A DNA stretch of 43,389 nt, from NCBI GenBank assembly GCA_002477595.1, contig DLQN01000004.1, forward strand, positions 744-44,132, given 5' to 3'. The stretch comes from Roseivirga sp. UBA7431. GTDB taxonomy: Bacteria; Bacteroidota; Bacteroidia; Cytophagales; Cyclobacteriaceae. Shown here piece by piece: positions 17,290 through 25,471 of this stretch; position 1 is the first letter of the stretch; every line of letters starts with the position of its first letter. A program made the position numbers and the translations under genes. The notes beneath the pieces are model-generated. The model was not told the DNA's origin. It did not search any database and worked only from the letters and a program-made list of their open reading frames with translations.

Positions 17290-18760
17290 ATTCCCGAATT
17301 ACCTGGAGGACAATGTTACCCTGATAAATTGTCTCCAATTGCCAGCCCTTTGCAGTAATGCTATTCCTTAACAAAGACAGATAGCCTGGCTCCTCATATC
17401 TATCATTTAAAGAAGCCTCATTTACAAGAAGGTAGTCCCCTACTCTAATTTTACTAAAATCAAGCTCAACCCACCATTGATAGGTATCATTGGAAGACTC
17501 GAAGTTGTAGAAGTATGGAGATCCGTAAGCAACGAGGCCATCGGTAATGATCGTCTGGGCTTTCATATTATCTACAAATTCAGTAGTTATTAACTCCTTC
17601 AATTCGGTGTAGTTCTTATCGTCCGCCTTGTAAATCTTATAGGCCGGAATCGCCAAAAGGGCAGCCAATGGCAGCCACTTCAGTTTTGCACCCATTACCT
17701 TCGCAAAAACTACTTTATCTGACCAATAATAGGCCCCAGCCATAATTAGAACAGGAATCACAAAAGTAATATGACGCGTATCTACTGGCATCGGACTATA
17801 ATACTTCCAATTCGTACTGATAAACCACCAAGAAGCAATCATCAATACACTTGCTACAGGCCATAGCATTTCAGGCTTATTCAAACGCCAATCGTTCTTT
17901 TTCAGTGTAAGTAAAGCGGGAAGCGCAAAGCCCAATGGAATAAAAAAGCCACCTCTTAAGAAGCCAAGGAATGGCAGATAGGTGAGCCTCTTAAGAATCT
18001 CTACTGCATCCTTATCAAAGAAAGTTTTTACTGTCGCTTCATGGTTGTCAGAGATGTTATTGAATCGATAGAAAAAATCACCGAAAGCCTCCATATACCA
18101 AAAGCCATGGAGCAAGAAAAAGAAGACCAAAAGACTTATTGAAATTCTCCAGAACCCTCTATTGTTCTTTCTTCTCATGTCGTTGATCACCAAATAAGCA
18201 AAGAGCGGAAAGAGGATTAGAATACTCGTCTTAATTAAAAAGGCGCCAAATAAGGATAGCGCCATAATCAGCGCTAGTAAGCGGTAATCTCCCTCTCTTC
18301 TATTCACAAAATCGTAGCAAAGCAAGGCGACAAAGATGCCTAGTGCAATGGGTATTTCTGGGAAGAGGTGGGTGACAAAAGTTATGGTATGATAATCAGC
18401 GATTAGTAAAACTCCTGAGATGATCCCTATCCAATGACTATGCATCTGCCCTATCCAAAAAAGCAGATTAAGCAATATTAAGCTACAAAATAGCGGAAAG
18501 ATCGTGATCGTATACTGATTGATTCCGAAGACATCTATCAACCACGAAACAGGATAAAACAAGCCTACGCGACTTGTAAAATGATTGGTAGTGATTTCAA
18601 AAGTGCCTTGGCTAATTTGGTTCGCAAAACTGACATACGTATAGTCATCCCAAAAGGCTAAACCGTCATTAGCCAGATACCAGACTGCGATAAAAAACAC
18701 ATTGGACAATACCTGAATTGTGCGGTATTTCCCTGAATCGATGAACTCCTTAGGCATCAT
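17288..18760 (-). CDS. GT-C type membrane glycosyltransferase (ArnT/PMT-like)
   Basis: A 490-residue polytopic inner-membrane protein with about ten hydrophobic helices and a soluble C-terminal domain (about 380-490). The first extracytoplasmic loop carries the paired acidic motif FWDDYTYV (Asp38-Asp39), the usual catalytic position of GT-C glycosyltransferases that use polyprenyl-phosphate sugars, and FPEIP (about 133-137) is a further family-like acidic site. Relatives (GT39/GT83) transfer sugars to lipid A, proteins or glycolipids; the acceptor cannot be told. Two ATGs stand in tandem at the start. It diverges from rsmE (56 bases apart). Confidence 0.8.
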   Translation of the reverse strand: MMPKEFIDSGKYRTIQVLSNVFFIAVWYLANDGLAFWDDYTYVSFANQISQGTFEITTNHFTSRVGLFYPVSWLIDVFGINQYTITIFPLFCSLILLNLLFWIGQMHSHWIGIISGVLLIADYHTITFVTHLFPEIPIALGIFVALLCYDFVNRREGDYRLLALIMALSLFGAFLIKTSILILFPLFAYLVINDMRRKNNRGFWRISISLLVFFFLLHGFWYMEAFGDFFYRFNNISDNHEATVKTFFDKDAVEILKRLTYLPFLGFLRGGFFIPLGFALPALLTLKKNDWRLNKPEMLWPVASVLMIASWWFISTNWKYYSPMPVDTRHITFVIPVLIMAGAYYWSDKVVFAKVMGAKLKWLPLAALLAIPAYKIYKADDKNYTELKELITTEFVDNMKAQTIITDGLVAYGSPYFYNFESSNDTYQWWVELDFSKIRVGDYLLVNEASLNDRYEEPGYLSLLRNSITAKGWQLETIYQGNIVLQVIRE

Positions 18761-18774
18761 TGAAACGAATATAG

Positions 18775-18802
18775 TTGATTAGCCACTTACTCTTTATATT
18801 TT
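18775..18802 (+). promoter_or_regulatory. Possible promoter of rsmE
   Basis: TTG (18775-18777) and TATATTTT (18795-18802, one mismatch to TAnnTTTG) are separated by 17 bases and lie 14 bases before the rsmE ATG. The spacing is slightly short, so this is tentative. Confidence 0.28.
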
Positions 18803-18816
18803 CGTGATACAAAGCC

Positions 18817-19506
18817 ATGCAACTCTTTTATCAACCCGAACTTGTCAATGGAATTCATCACCTCGATGCTGATGAGTCTCGTCATGCTATAAAAGTTTTA
18901 CGTTTGAAAATCGGTCAAGGGATCAACTTGATAGATGGCGGTGGGACTTTCTATAAGGCGACCATTACAAATGAGAACCACAGAAAGTGTGAATTTGAAA
19001 TCACAGAAAAGAGAGAAGAAGCTAAAAGAGCAGGCTACAGACACATTGCCATTGCCCCAACCAAAAACCTTGACAGAACTGAATGGTTCGTTGAGAAAGC
19101 CGTTGAAATCGGTGTAGACCGTATCTCCTTTATCCTGACTAAGAACTCTGAACGAAAGGTTTTGAAAACGGAAAGATTGGTTAAGAAAGCGATCAGCGCA
19201 ATGAAGCAGTCTATCAAAGCTAGCCTTCCTGTAATTGATGAAATGAAGTCATTAAAGGAATTCTTAAAGACTAATGACAACGAAAACAAATTCATTGCCT
19301 ACGTGGATTTCGATAACCCGATTGAATTAAAGTCTGTCGTGGCCGAAAGCAACTTGGTCCTTATCGGACCCGAAGGAGATTTCACCCCAGACGAAGTTGA
19401 GTTAGCAGTGGAAAGCGGTTTTCAGAATGTATCACTCGGTCAAAGTAGGCTAAGAACTGAGACCGCAGGAATAGCAGCAGTACACATTCTAAATTTATTT
19501 CCTTAA
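18817..19506 (+). CDS. rsmE: 16S rRNA (uracil-1498-N3)-methyltransferase
   Basis: A 229-residue SPOUT methyltransferase that methylates U1498 of 16S rRNA in the assembled 30S subunit. The N-terminal PUA-like part contains SRHAIKVLRLK (about 21-31). The knotted AdoMet-binding end has IGPEGDF (183-189) and LGQSRLRTETA (207-217), both diagnostic. AMKQS (about 128-132) is another family motif. The following gene starts nine bases after the stop, so the two form a transcription unit. Confidence 0.95.
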   Translation: MQLFYQPELVNGIHHLDADESRHAIKVLRLKIGQGINLIDGGGTFYKATITNENHRKCEFEITEKREEAKRAGYRHIAIAPTKNLDRTEWFVEKAVEIGVDRISFILTKNSERKVLKTERLVKKAISAMKQSIKASLPVIDEMKSLKEFLKTNDNENKFIAYVDFDNPIELKSVVAESNLVLIGPEGDFTPDEVELAVESGFQNVSLGQSRLRTETAGIAAVHILNLFP

Positions 19507-19515
19507 GATTGTCCT

Positions 19516-20748
19516 ATGGCCCTTAACTATATCTGGATAGGATTCTTCTTGATTGCCTTTGTTGTGGCGCTTGTAAGACTCATATTTTTTGGAGACACAG
19601 AAGTCTTTCCAGAAATGATGGAAAGCACATTTAGCATGGCTAAAACTGGTTTCGAAATTTCCTTAGGCCTTACGGGAGCACTAACCCTTTGGATGGGAAT
19701 CATGCGGATTGGTGAAAAAGGTGGTGTTGTAGCCGTAATTGCAAGGGGTATCAGCCCACTATTCACTAAGATCTTCCCAGAAATCCCTAAAAACCATCCA
19801 GTATTCGGGCCCATGATGATGAACTTCTCCATGAATTTCTTGGGTCTTGATAATGCCGCCACCCCATTAGGTTTAAAGACAATGGAGGGCTTGCAAGAGC
19901 TCAACCCTAAAAAGGATACTGCTTCTAACTCACAGATCATGTTCTTGGTGCTGAACACTTCAGGGCTAACACTAATCCCTGTGTCCATCATGGCCTATCG
20001 TGCCACAGAAGGTGCTGCTAATCCTGCCGATATATTCATCCCTATACTCCTAGCGACCTATTTCTCGACTTTAGTAGGTTTGATTACTGTATCCATCTTT
20101 CAAAAAATCAACTTATTCAATAAGGTAGTCTTGGCTTATGTAGGAAGCCTAACAGTACTAATTGTTGCTGCCTTATTCTACTTTCAATCTATCCCACAAG
20201 AACAAGTCACGACCATTTCTAATACTGTAGCGGCAGTTATATTACTAGGCATCATTTCCATCTTCATAGTCATGGCCATGAAGAACAAGGTCAACGTTTA
20301 TGAATCACTTATTGAAGGCGGAAAAGACGGCTTTAACGTGGCGATTAAGATCATACCCTACTTGGTTGGAATACTCGTTGCCATTGGTGTCTTTAGAGCT
20401 TCAGGTGCTTTAGACTTTATCAATGATGGGTTTAGGCTCTTCTTTGAGTTCCTTGGTATGAACACTGACTTCGTTGACGCCTTGCCAGTCGCATGGATGA
20501 AACCATTAAGTGGGTCTGGGGCACGTGCAGCCATGTTAGAGACTTACACCAACTTCGGTGTTGATTCTTTTCCTGGCCGAGTAGCCAGTGTGTTACAAGG
20601 CTCGACTGAAACTACTTTCTATGTCTTGGCAGTTTACTTTGGAGCCGTAAAAATCAAAAACTCACGATATGCCGCAACAGCTGGTCTCATCGCTGACTTT
20701 GCAGGCGTAATAGCAGCAATTATCATCTCCTATATCTTCTTCTATTAG
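19516..20748 (+). CDS. SpmA-SpmB fusion, nucleoside-recognition (Gate) membrane protein
   Basis: A 410-residue polytopic membrane protein that joins two Gate/nucleoside-recognition domains. The first half matches spore maturation protein A (GISPLFTKIFPEIPKNHPVFG, MMNFSMNFLGLDNAATPLG, LNTSGLTLIP), and the second half matches SpmB (IPYLVGILVAIGVFRASGALD, MKPLSGSGARA, GSTETTFYVLAVYFG). The join lies at about residues 210-230. In Bacillus the separate proteins affect spore core dehydration; in non-sporulating Bacteroidota the fused form has no settled role, probably transport or sensing of a small solute. It is coupled to rsmE. Confidence 0.9.
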   Translation: MALNYIWIGFFLIAFVVALVRLIFFGDTEVFPEMMESTFSMAKTGFEISLGLTGALTLWMGIMRIGEKGGVVAVIARGISPLFTKIFPEIPKNHPVFGPMMMNFSMNFLGLDNAATPLGLKTMEGLQELNPKKDTASNSQIMFLVLNTSGLTLIPVSIMAYRATEGAANPADIFIPILLATYFSTLVGLITVSIFQKINLFNKVVLAYVGSLTVLIVAALFYFQSIPQEQVTTISNTVAAVILLGIISIFIVMAMKNKVNVYESLIEGGKDGFNVAIKIIPYLVGILVAIGVFRASGALDFINDGFRLFFEFLGMNTDFVDALPVAWMKPLSGSGARAAMLETYTNFGVDSFPGRVASVLQGSTETTFYVLAVYFGAVKIKNSRYAATAGLIADFAGVIAAIIISYIFFY

Positions 20749-20762
20749 TTAGTTTCGAACCA

Positions 20763-20793
20763 TTGTTGAATTTCACCCGTTAAAAAAGGTTTG
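20763..20793 (+). promoter_or_regulatory. Promoter upstream of the DUF2911 gene
   Basis: TTG (20763-20765), a 20-base spacer, then AAGGTTTG (20786-20793; one mismatch to TAnnTTTG) fit the Bacteroidota -33/-7 layout. The predicted leader is only about 10 bases. Confidence 0.38.
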
Positions 20794-20810
20794 TAAACTT
20801 AAACAGAACC

Positions 20811-21368
20811 ATGAAGAGATCATTTTTATTAATCACACTTGCCCTTACACTTATTGCATTCGGTGCAAACGCACAGAAATTCCCAGGTCTTGACCCAAGC
20901 CCAATGGATGTTGCATTTTTCCCTGGAAATTCAGCAAACGCTGAGTTCAATGGCCCAAGAGTTAAAGCAAAAATCAAACTGTATTATAGCCGTCCACAAC
21001 TTAAAGGACGTGCTCTTTCGGAATTAATACCAAATGACAAAGCGTGGAGATTTGGAGCAAATGAAGCATCAGAAATTACTTTTTATCAGGATGTAACCGT
21101 AGGAAATTCTAAAGTCAACGCTGGAACTTATGCCGTTTTTGCTGAGGTGAAAGATGGAGAATGGACATTCTCGCTTCATTCTAAGCTTAATACATGGGGT
21201 AATTTCCTTATGGATGGTAACAAGGAAATTGCGAGTGTTGGTGGTGTTGCTAGTACTAATAGCGAGACTGTTGAAGCACTTTCAGTAATATTTAAAGAAG
21301 TTGAAGGTGGTGCCCACTTAGTTGTTGGCTGGGGAACAGTTATAGCTGAGATGCCTATCAAGTTTTAG
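20811..21368 (+). CDS. DUF2911 family periplasmic protein
   Basis: A 185-residue exported protein of the DUF2911 family. A signal peptide (residues 1 to about 22, ending GANAQ) precedes the single domain, which shows the family core: KIKLYYSRPQLKGR, KAWRFGANEASEI, VNAGTYAVFAEV and WTFSLHSKLNTWG. The family is widespread in Bacteroidota; its biochemical role is unknown. A GC-rich terminator follows 20 bases after the stop, so the gene is probably transcribed alone from the promoter at 20763-20793. Confidence 0.92.
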   Translation: MKRSFLLITLALTLIAFGANAQKFPGLDPSPMDVAFFPGNSANAEFNGPRVKAKIKLYYSRPQLKGRALSELIPNDKAWRFGANEASEITFYQDVTVGNSKVNAGTYAVFAEVKDGEWTFSLHSKLNTWGNFLMDGNKEIASVGGVASTNSETVEALSVIFKEVEGGAHLVVGWGTVIAEMPIKF

Positions 21369-21388
21369 TAACAAAGAACATAAATACC

Positions 21389-21428
21389 AAGGCCCCACTC
21401 CTACACTATGGAGGTTGGGGCCTTTTTT
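21389..21428 (+). terminator. Intrinsic terminator after the DUF2911 gene
   Basis: AAGGCCCCA (21389-21397) pairs with TGGGGCCTT (21416-21424), with an added CTCC/GGAG pairing inside, followed by TTTT. The ATG at 21408, first of the open frame that includes the S9 peptidase, lies in its loop, which argues against that ATG as a start. Confidence 0.82.
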
Positions 21429-21521
21429 ATTTCCGTTTATCCCAGTAATATCGTGTATGGCAGAAACAGGTTGCAAAAATCAGATTCTGGCTCTAAACTT
21501 AGATATCAAATCAATCTTACT

Positions 21522-23834
21522 ATGAGAAAAACTATACAACTAGCAATCCTTGTGTTGTTTTCCTTGCCTGGGTTAGCACAGGAATACAAGGCGAACTTCA
21601 AGGCAGCGGAAAAATTCAAATCGACCAACATCAGGAAGATGTTGAAGACTACAAGGGTCAATCCCGGGTGGTTAAAAGACAGTGATAAATTCTGGTATAC
21701 TTATACCACTACTGAAGGAAAGAAATTTTACATGGTCGACCCAGCTAAGAAATCCAAGACGATGCTGTTTGACAACCTGGACTTTGCTGCACAACTAAGT
21801 GAGTTAACCAGTAAACCTTGGGACCACAGAAACCTGGACTTAAAGGCCTGGAAGCTAGAGGATGACAATAAGCAATTCACTTTTATGGTGGATAGTGTAG
21901 ATTATCACTTCGACATTAATTCTAAAAGGATAACAAAGGGCGATTCCACTGAAAAAGCAGATAAGCGCAACAACTGGGCGCGTTACTCTCCTGATAGTAC
22001 CTACATCACTTTCGCTAAGAATTATGATTTGTACATGATGATGGCTAATGATGCTGATTCTACAGAAATCCTTTTAGCAGATGACGGTGAGCGTTGGTTT
22101 AGCTACGGTGCTGATCGTGGTGATACGACTAAAGACAAAAGATTTAGAGCGAGTGTAAGATGGTTCGAAGACGAGTCTAAATTCTACGTTAATCGTTCTG
22201 ACGCTAGAAAAGTCAAAGAGCTTTTCGTAATCGATGACCTTAGTACTAGGCCGGAAGTTGAAATATATAAGTATGCAATGCCTGGTGATCAGGATGTACC
22301 GCAAGAATACCTTTCAATCTTTGAAGTACCTAGCAAAAAGCGGATTGATGTAGACCTTGATAAATACACTGACCAAACTGTTTCTACTTATCTACCTGGT
22401 AAAACTTCAGAACGAATGTTTGCCACAAGGATGAACAGAACAAGTGATTCCCTTGATGTAGTGTCTATTAACACTGCTACAGGTGAGGTAAAAGAGTTAT
22501 TTACGGATGCCAATTATCCTTACTTCTACTCTGGTAGTGTTCAGCTAAGCATCTTAAATGAAGGCGAAGAATTGATCTGGTGGTCTGAAAGAAATGGCTG
22601 GGGTCAGCTTTACCTTTACGATGGAAATACTGGTGCACTTAAGAATAAGGTTACCAATGGTGGCTATTATGTCACTGGAAGGATCGCACAGGTCGACACT
22701 GTCGGCAGAAAGGTGTATTTCGAAGGACGTGGAAGAGAGCAAGGCATTGATCCTTACTACGCTTTGATGTACAAAGCCAACTTAGATGGTTCTGGATTCA
22801 AGCCTGTTAGTTTGGAACCTGCCAATCACTCAATGAACATGTCTGAGTCATCTAAGTATTATGTAGACAACTATTCAGCCACGGATATGGCACCTAGATC
22901 AGTCTTAAAAGATAGTAATGGTAATATCATTATGGACCTAGAGTCTGCTGATCTGTCTTTGTTATATGAAACGGGATGGAAAATGCCAGAACGTTTCACA
23001 ATGAAGGCCGATGATGGCATTACAGACCTTTATGGAGTAATGTTCAAGCCTTTTGACTTTGACTCCACTAGAAAGTATCCAGTAATCTCTTATGTATACC
23101 CTGGTCCTCAAGTAGAATCGTTTGGTAATGATTTTAGTGCCACTTCAGGCTACAATACGGCAATGGCCCAATTAGGATTCATTGTAGTAAGTATGGGACA
23201 TAGAGGCGGTAGCCCAATGCGAGACAAGTATTATCACACCTATGGCTATGAAAACTTAAGAGATTATGCTTTGGCAGACGACAAGCGCTCTCTTGAGATA
23301 TTGGCAGATAGGCACTCATTTATAGACCTCGATAACGTAGGTATCTTCGGACACTCAGGTGGTGGCTTTATGTCTACTGCAGCCATGCTAATGTATCCAG
23401 ACTTCTACCATGCTGCAGCGTCTTCTGCTGGAAATCATGATAACAATGTCTATAACAAATGGTGGGGAGAAACGCACAATGGTGTGAAGCGTGTTGACAA
23501 GAAGAAGAAAGACGAGGACGGAAATGAGTATACTGAGACGACTTGGGATGCGAAAGTGAAAACTAACCCTTCTATCGCTAAGAACTTGAAAGGTCACTTG
23601 CTGATCACGCATGGTACGCGTGATAATAATGTGAACCCTGCTAACAGTTTACGTTTAGCGAATGAGCTAATGAAAGCTGGTAAAAGGTTTGATTACATGC
23701 CAATCCCAGGTTCTAGACATGGCTATGGTAGTAAGCGTGACTATTACGAGCAAATGATGTGGTATTTCTTCGCTGAGCATTTGCTAGGTGATTACCGTAG
23801 TAATGTAGAAATCAATTTACCTGATGGTAATTGA
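21522..23834 (+). CDS. S9 family peptidase, dipeptidyl-peptidase IV-like
   Basis: A 770-residue secreted serine peptidase. I start it at the ATG at 21522 because it opens a clear signal peptide (MRKTIQLAILVLFSLPGLAQ); the longer open frame begins inside the upstream terminator. An N-terminal DPP-IV beta-propeller domain (about 80-470) precedes the alpha/beta-hydrolase domain. The catalytic triad is Ser612 in GHSGGGF, Asp701 in GTRDNNV and His733 in SRHGYG. Members cut dipeptides after Pro or Ala from peptide N-termini in the periplasm and help use protein as food. It is followed by a strong bidirectional terminator. Confidence 0.94.
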   Translation: MRKTIQLAILVLFSLPGLAQEYKANFKAAEKFKSTNIRKMLKTTRVNPGWLKDSDKFWYTYTTTEGKKFYMVDPAKKSKTMLFDNLDFAAQLSELTSKPWDHRNLDLKAWKLEDDNKQFTFMVDSVDYHFDINSKRITKGDSTEKADKRNNWARYSPDSTYITFAKNYDLYMMMANDADSTEILLADDGERWFSYGADRGDTTKDKRFRASVRWFEDESKFYVNRSDARKVKELFVIDDLSTRPEVEIYKYAMPGDQDVPQEYLSIFEVPSKKRIDVDLDKYTDQTVSTYLPGKTSERMFATRMNRTSDSLDVVSINTATGEVKELFTDANYPYFYSGSVQLSILNEGEELIWWSERNGWGQLYLYDGNTGALKNKVTNGGYYVTGRIAQVDTVGRKVYFEGRGREQGIDPYYALMYKANLDGSGFKPVSLEPANHSMNMSESSKYYVDNYSATDMAPRSVLKDSNGNIIMDLESADLSLLYETGWKMPERFTMKADDGITDLYGVMFKPFDFDSTRKYPVISYVYPGPQVESFGNDFSATSGYNTAMAQLGFIVVSMGHRGGSPMRDKYYHTYGYENLRDYALADDKRSLEILADRHSFIDLDNVGIFGHSGGGFMSTAAMLMYPDFYHAAASSAGNHDNNVYNKWWGETHNGVKRVDKKKKDEDGNEYTETTWDAKVKTNPSIAKNLKGHLLITHGTRDNNVNPANSLRLANELMKAGKRFDYMPIPGSRHGYGSKRDYYEQMMWYFFAEHLLGDYRSNVEINLPDGN

Positions 23835-23846
23835 TAGATCATAAAA

Positions 23847-23887
23847 GCATAAAAAAAGCCATCCTTCAAGGGTGGCTTTTTTTATGC
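23847..23887. terminator. Bidirectional terminator between S9 peptidase and ridA
   Basis: An 18-base stem with one G-U pair (GCATAAAAAAAGCCATCC against GGGTGGCTTTTTTTATGC, loop TTCAA) has seven A on one arm and seven T on the other, so it can stop transcription from both sides between convergent genes. Confidence 0.88.
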
Positions 23888-23915
23888 TCATTTTTTACTT
23901 ATTCTGCGGCCATGC

Positions 23916-24293
23916 CTAACTAGCCTCCGCAACGCACTCAATTTCTACTAAGGCATTCAGCGGAAGGCCTGCAACTGCAACCGTTGTTCTAGCTGGTGTA
24001 TGTCCTTCCAGCATCTCGCCATAGACCACATTCATCTTTTCGAAGTTGGCCATGTCACTTAGATAGACGTTGCATTTGACAATATGCTGGAGCGTCAAAC
24101 CTTGAGCTGCCAATACAGACTTCAAATTCTTCATGACTTGCTTAGTCTGCCCTTCTACACAAGTTTTATCTACTTTCCCCGTCTCGGGATTGATACCCGT
24201 CTGACCTGAACAAAAGATTAAGTTGCCTGTCTTTACTGCTGAAGCATAAGGCCCTAAGGCCTTCGGAGCCTTCGGAGCGATTATCTTTTCCAA
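23916..24293 (-). CDS. ridA: RidA family enamine/imine deaminase
   Basis: A 125-residue RidA (YjgF/YER057c/UK114) protein that hydrolyses reactive enamines made by PLP enzymes. Key residues are Tyr16 in GPYASAV, CSGQTG (28-33), Arg102 in TPARTTV and Glu119 in VEIEC. The start codon is TTG at 24293: the TAA of the upstream DUF4399 gene sits immediately before it in the same frame, so no earlier start is possible, and the N-terminus KIIAPKAPKALGPY fits the family. A nine-base tandem duplication (24259-24276) encodes the repeated APK. Translation is probably coupled to the upstream gene. Confidence 0.93.
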   Translation of the reverse strand: MEKIIAPKAPKALGPYASAVKTGNLIFCSGQTGINPETGKVDKTCVEGQTKQVMKNLKSVLAAQGLTLQHIVKCNVYLSDMANFEKMNVVYGEMLEGHTPARTTVAVAGLPLNALVEIECVAEAS

Positions 24294-24692
24294 TTACTTT
24301 ACGGTTACCGTAATCGTCTTACTCCAATCTGGTCCGAATGACTGATGAACACCATTGGCAAACTGAAGTGTTAGCGTATGCTCTCCAGGCGCCAACTCCA
24401 AGGTAGTCTCTGTCTGTCCTTTACCGAAGTGTATATGTGTCTTATCCGCTGGAACCATCTCACCTAGCGCTACTGATGATCCATCAATGATGATATGGTG
24501 ATGACCAAACCCTTTCTCAACTTCTCCAGCAGGCTTTATTTCCATGCCGCTCACCCCCATCTTTACGAGTACTGAGGTGCCTACCTCTTGACCGTCTTCA
24601 AGGTTTTCAAAGTAAACCCCTTCCTTTTGTCCGCAGGCCATTACAGTAAGGGATAAAACAAGGATCAGGGAAAGGTTTTTGAATAATTTCAT
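24294..24692 (-). CDS. DUF4399 lipoprotein
   Basis: A 132-residue lipoprotein: hydrophobic signal then the lipobox VMACG (Cys20), followed by GQKEG. The single DUF4399 domain has VYFENLEDGQEV, the histidine cluster FGHHHIIIDG, HIHFGKGQTETTLEL and PGEHTLTLQFANG. The grouped histidines suggest metal binding, but no activity is established for the family. The stop codon abuts the TTG start of ridA, so the two are one operon. A 164-base gap separates it from the divergent TlpA-like gene. Confidence 0.9.
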   Translation of the reverse strand: MKLFKNLSLILVLSLTVMACGQKEGVYFENLEDGQEVGTSVLVKMGVSGMEIKPAGEVEKGFGHHHIIIDGSSVALGEMVPADKTHIHFGKGQTETTLELAPGEHTLTLQFANGVHQSFGPDWSKTITVTVK

Positions 24693-24833
24693 ATTAAGTT
24701 TTGTTTAAGGTCTCGTTTGAAGGCGCTAAAATAGAAAGCGATCTTTAAGAATAACACTACTGTGTACTTAAGGTTTTGAATAATTTTGGTTATCTCAAAG
24801 ACACATTACACTTTTCAATCTGAACTAGTTCCA

Positions 24834-24841
24834 TAGCTTTG
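24834..24841 (+). promoter_or_regulatory. -7 box for the TlpA-like gene
   Basis: TAGCTTTG is an exact TAnnTTTG match 15 bases before the ATG. A second exact match, TAATTTTG, lies at 24781-24788. Neither has a TTG at the usual -33 distance, so which one is used is open. Confidence 0.38.
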
Positions 24842-24856
24842 TTGTAATTAGGGAGT

Positions 24857-25471
24857 ATGAAGAAGCCAAAGAAAGCTAAAGTCACAAAAAGAGACATTAT
24901 CGAGTTAGTGGTTATTGTTGGAATTTTCGCAACAATTTACCTTACTGGATCGCAGGCCGAAGTCTTTGGCAAAGTTCAGCAAGTCTTTTTAAAGACTGGC
25001 GTAATGAACGCTTCTGAACTTAGTACTGAATCATACGAAAAAGCAGATTTCAATTTTAAATTGAGAGACACGGAAGGCAACATTCTTGACGTTAAGACAC
25101 TCAAAGGCAAAACGATATTCATTAATATTTGGGCTACTTGGTGTCCACCTTGTGTGGCAGAAATGCCGGGAATAAATGCATTAAGAGCCAAATTCAAAGA
25201 CGATCCCAACATCCATTTCCTAATGATATCAGAAGATAGAGATTTACAAATCGCTATTGAATGGGTAGAAAAGAAGGGATTTGATCTACCGATTTACCAA
25301 ACTTCAACGCCTCTACCTGATATTTATGAAACTGGTTATGTGCCCTCTACCTTTGTGATTTCCCCTGACGGTGAAATAGTCGTTAAACACACCGGATTAG
25401 CTAATTACGACACTCGTAAGTTTAGAAAACTACTTAGTAAGCTTTCGGCTCAAAGTTCAGTGCCTAATTAA
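24857..25471 (+). CDS. TlpA-like membrane-anchored thioredoxin-fold protein
   Basis: A 204-residue thiol-disulfide protein. A basic N-terminus (KKPKKAKVTKRD) and one hydrophobic helix (about residues 14-31) anchor it in the inner membrane with the thioredoxin domain in the periplasm. The redox motif is WCPPC (Cys96, Cys99) in IWATWCPPCVAEMPG, and the cis-proline region is VPSTFVI. It resembles TlpA/ResA reductases used in cytochrome c maturation or oxidative folding. The partner cannot be told from the neighbours. Its 3' end overlaps the convergent symporter gene by eight bases. Confidence 0.9.
   Translation: MKKPKKAKVTKRDIIELVVIVGIFATIYLTGSQAEVFGKVQQVFLKTGVMNASELSTESYEKADFNFKLRDTEGNILDVKTLKGKTIFINIWATWCPPCVAEMPGINALRAKFKDDPNIHFLMISEDRDLQIAIEWVEKKGFDLPIYQTSTPLPDIYETGYVPSTFVISPDGEIVVKHTGLANYDTRKFRKLLSKLSAQSSVPN

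Noticed and set aside
24259..24276. Nine-base duplication in ridA as a sign of damage
   Set aside because: It keeps the frame and only repeats APK before the conserved GPY motif.
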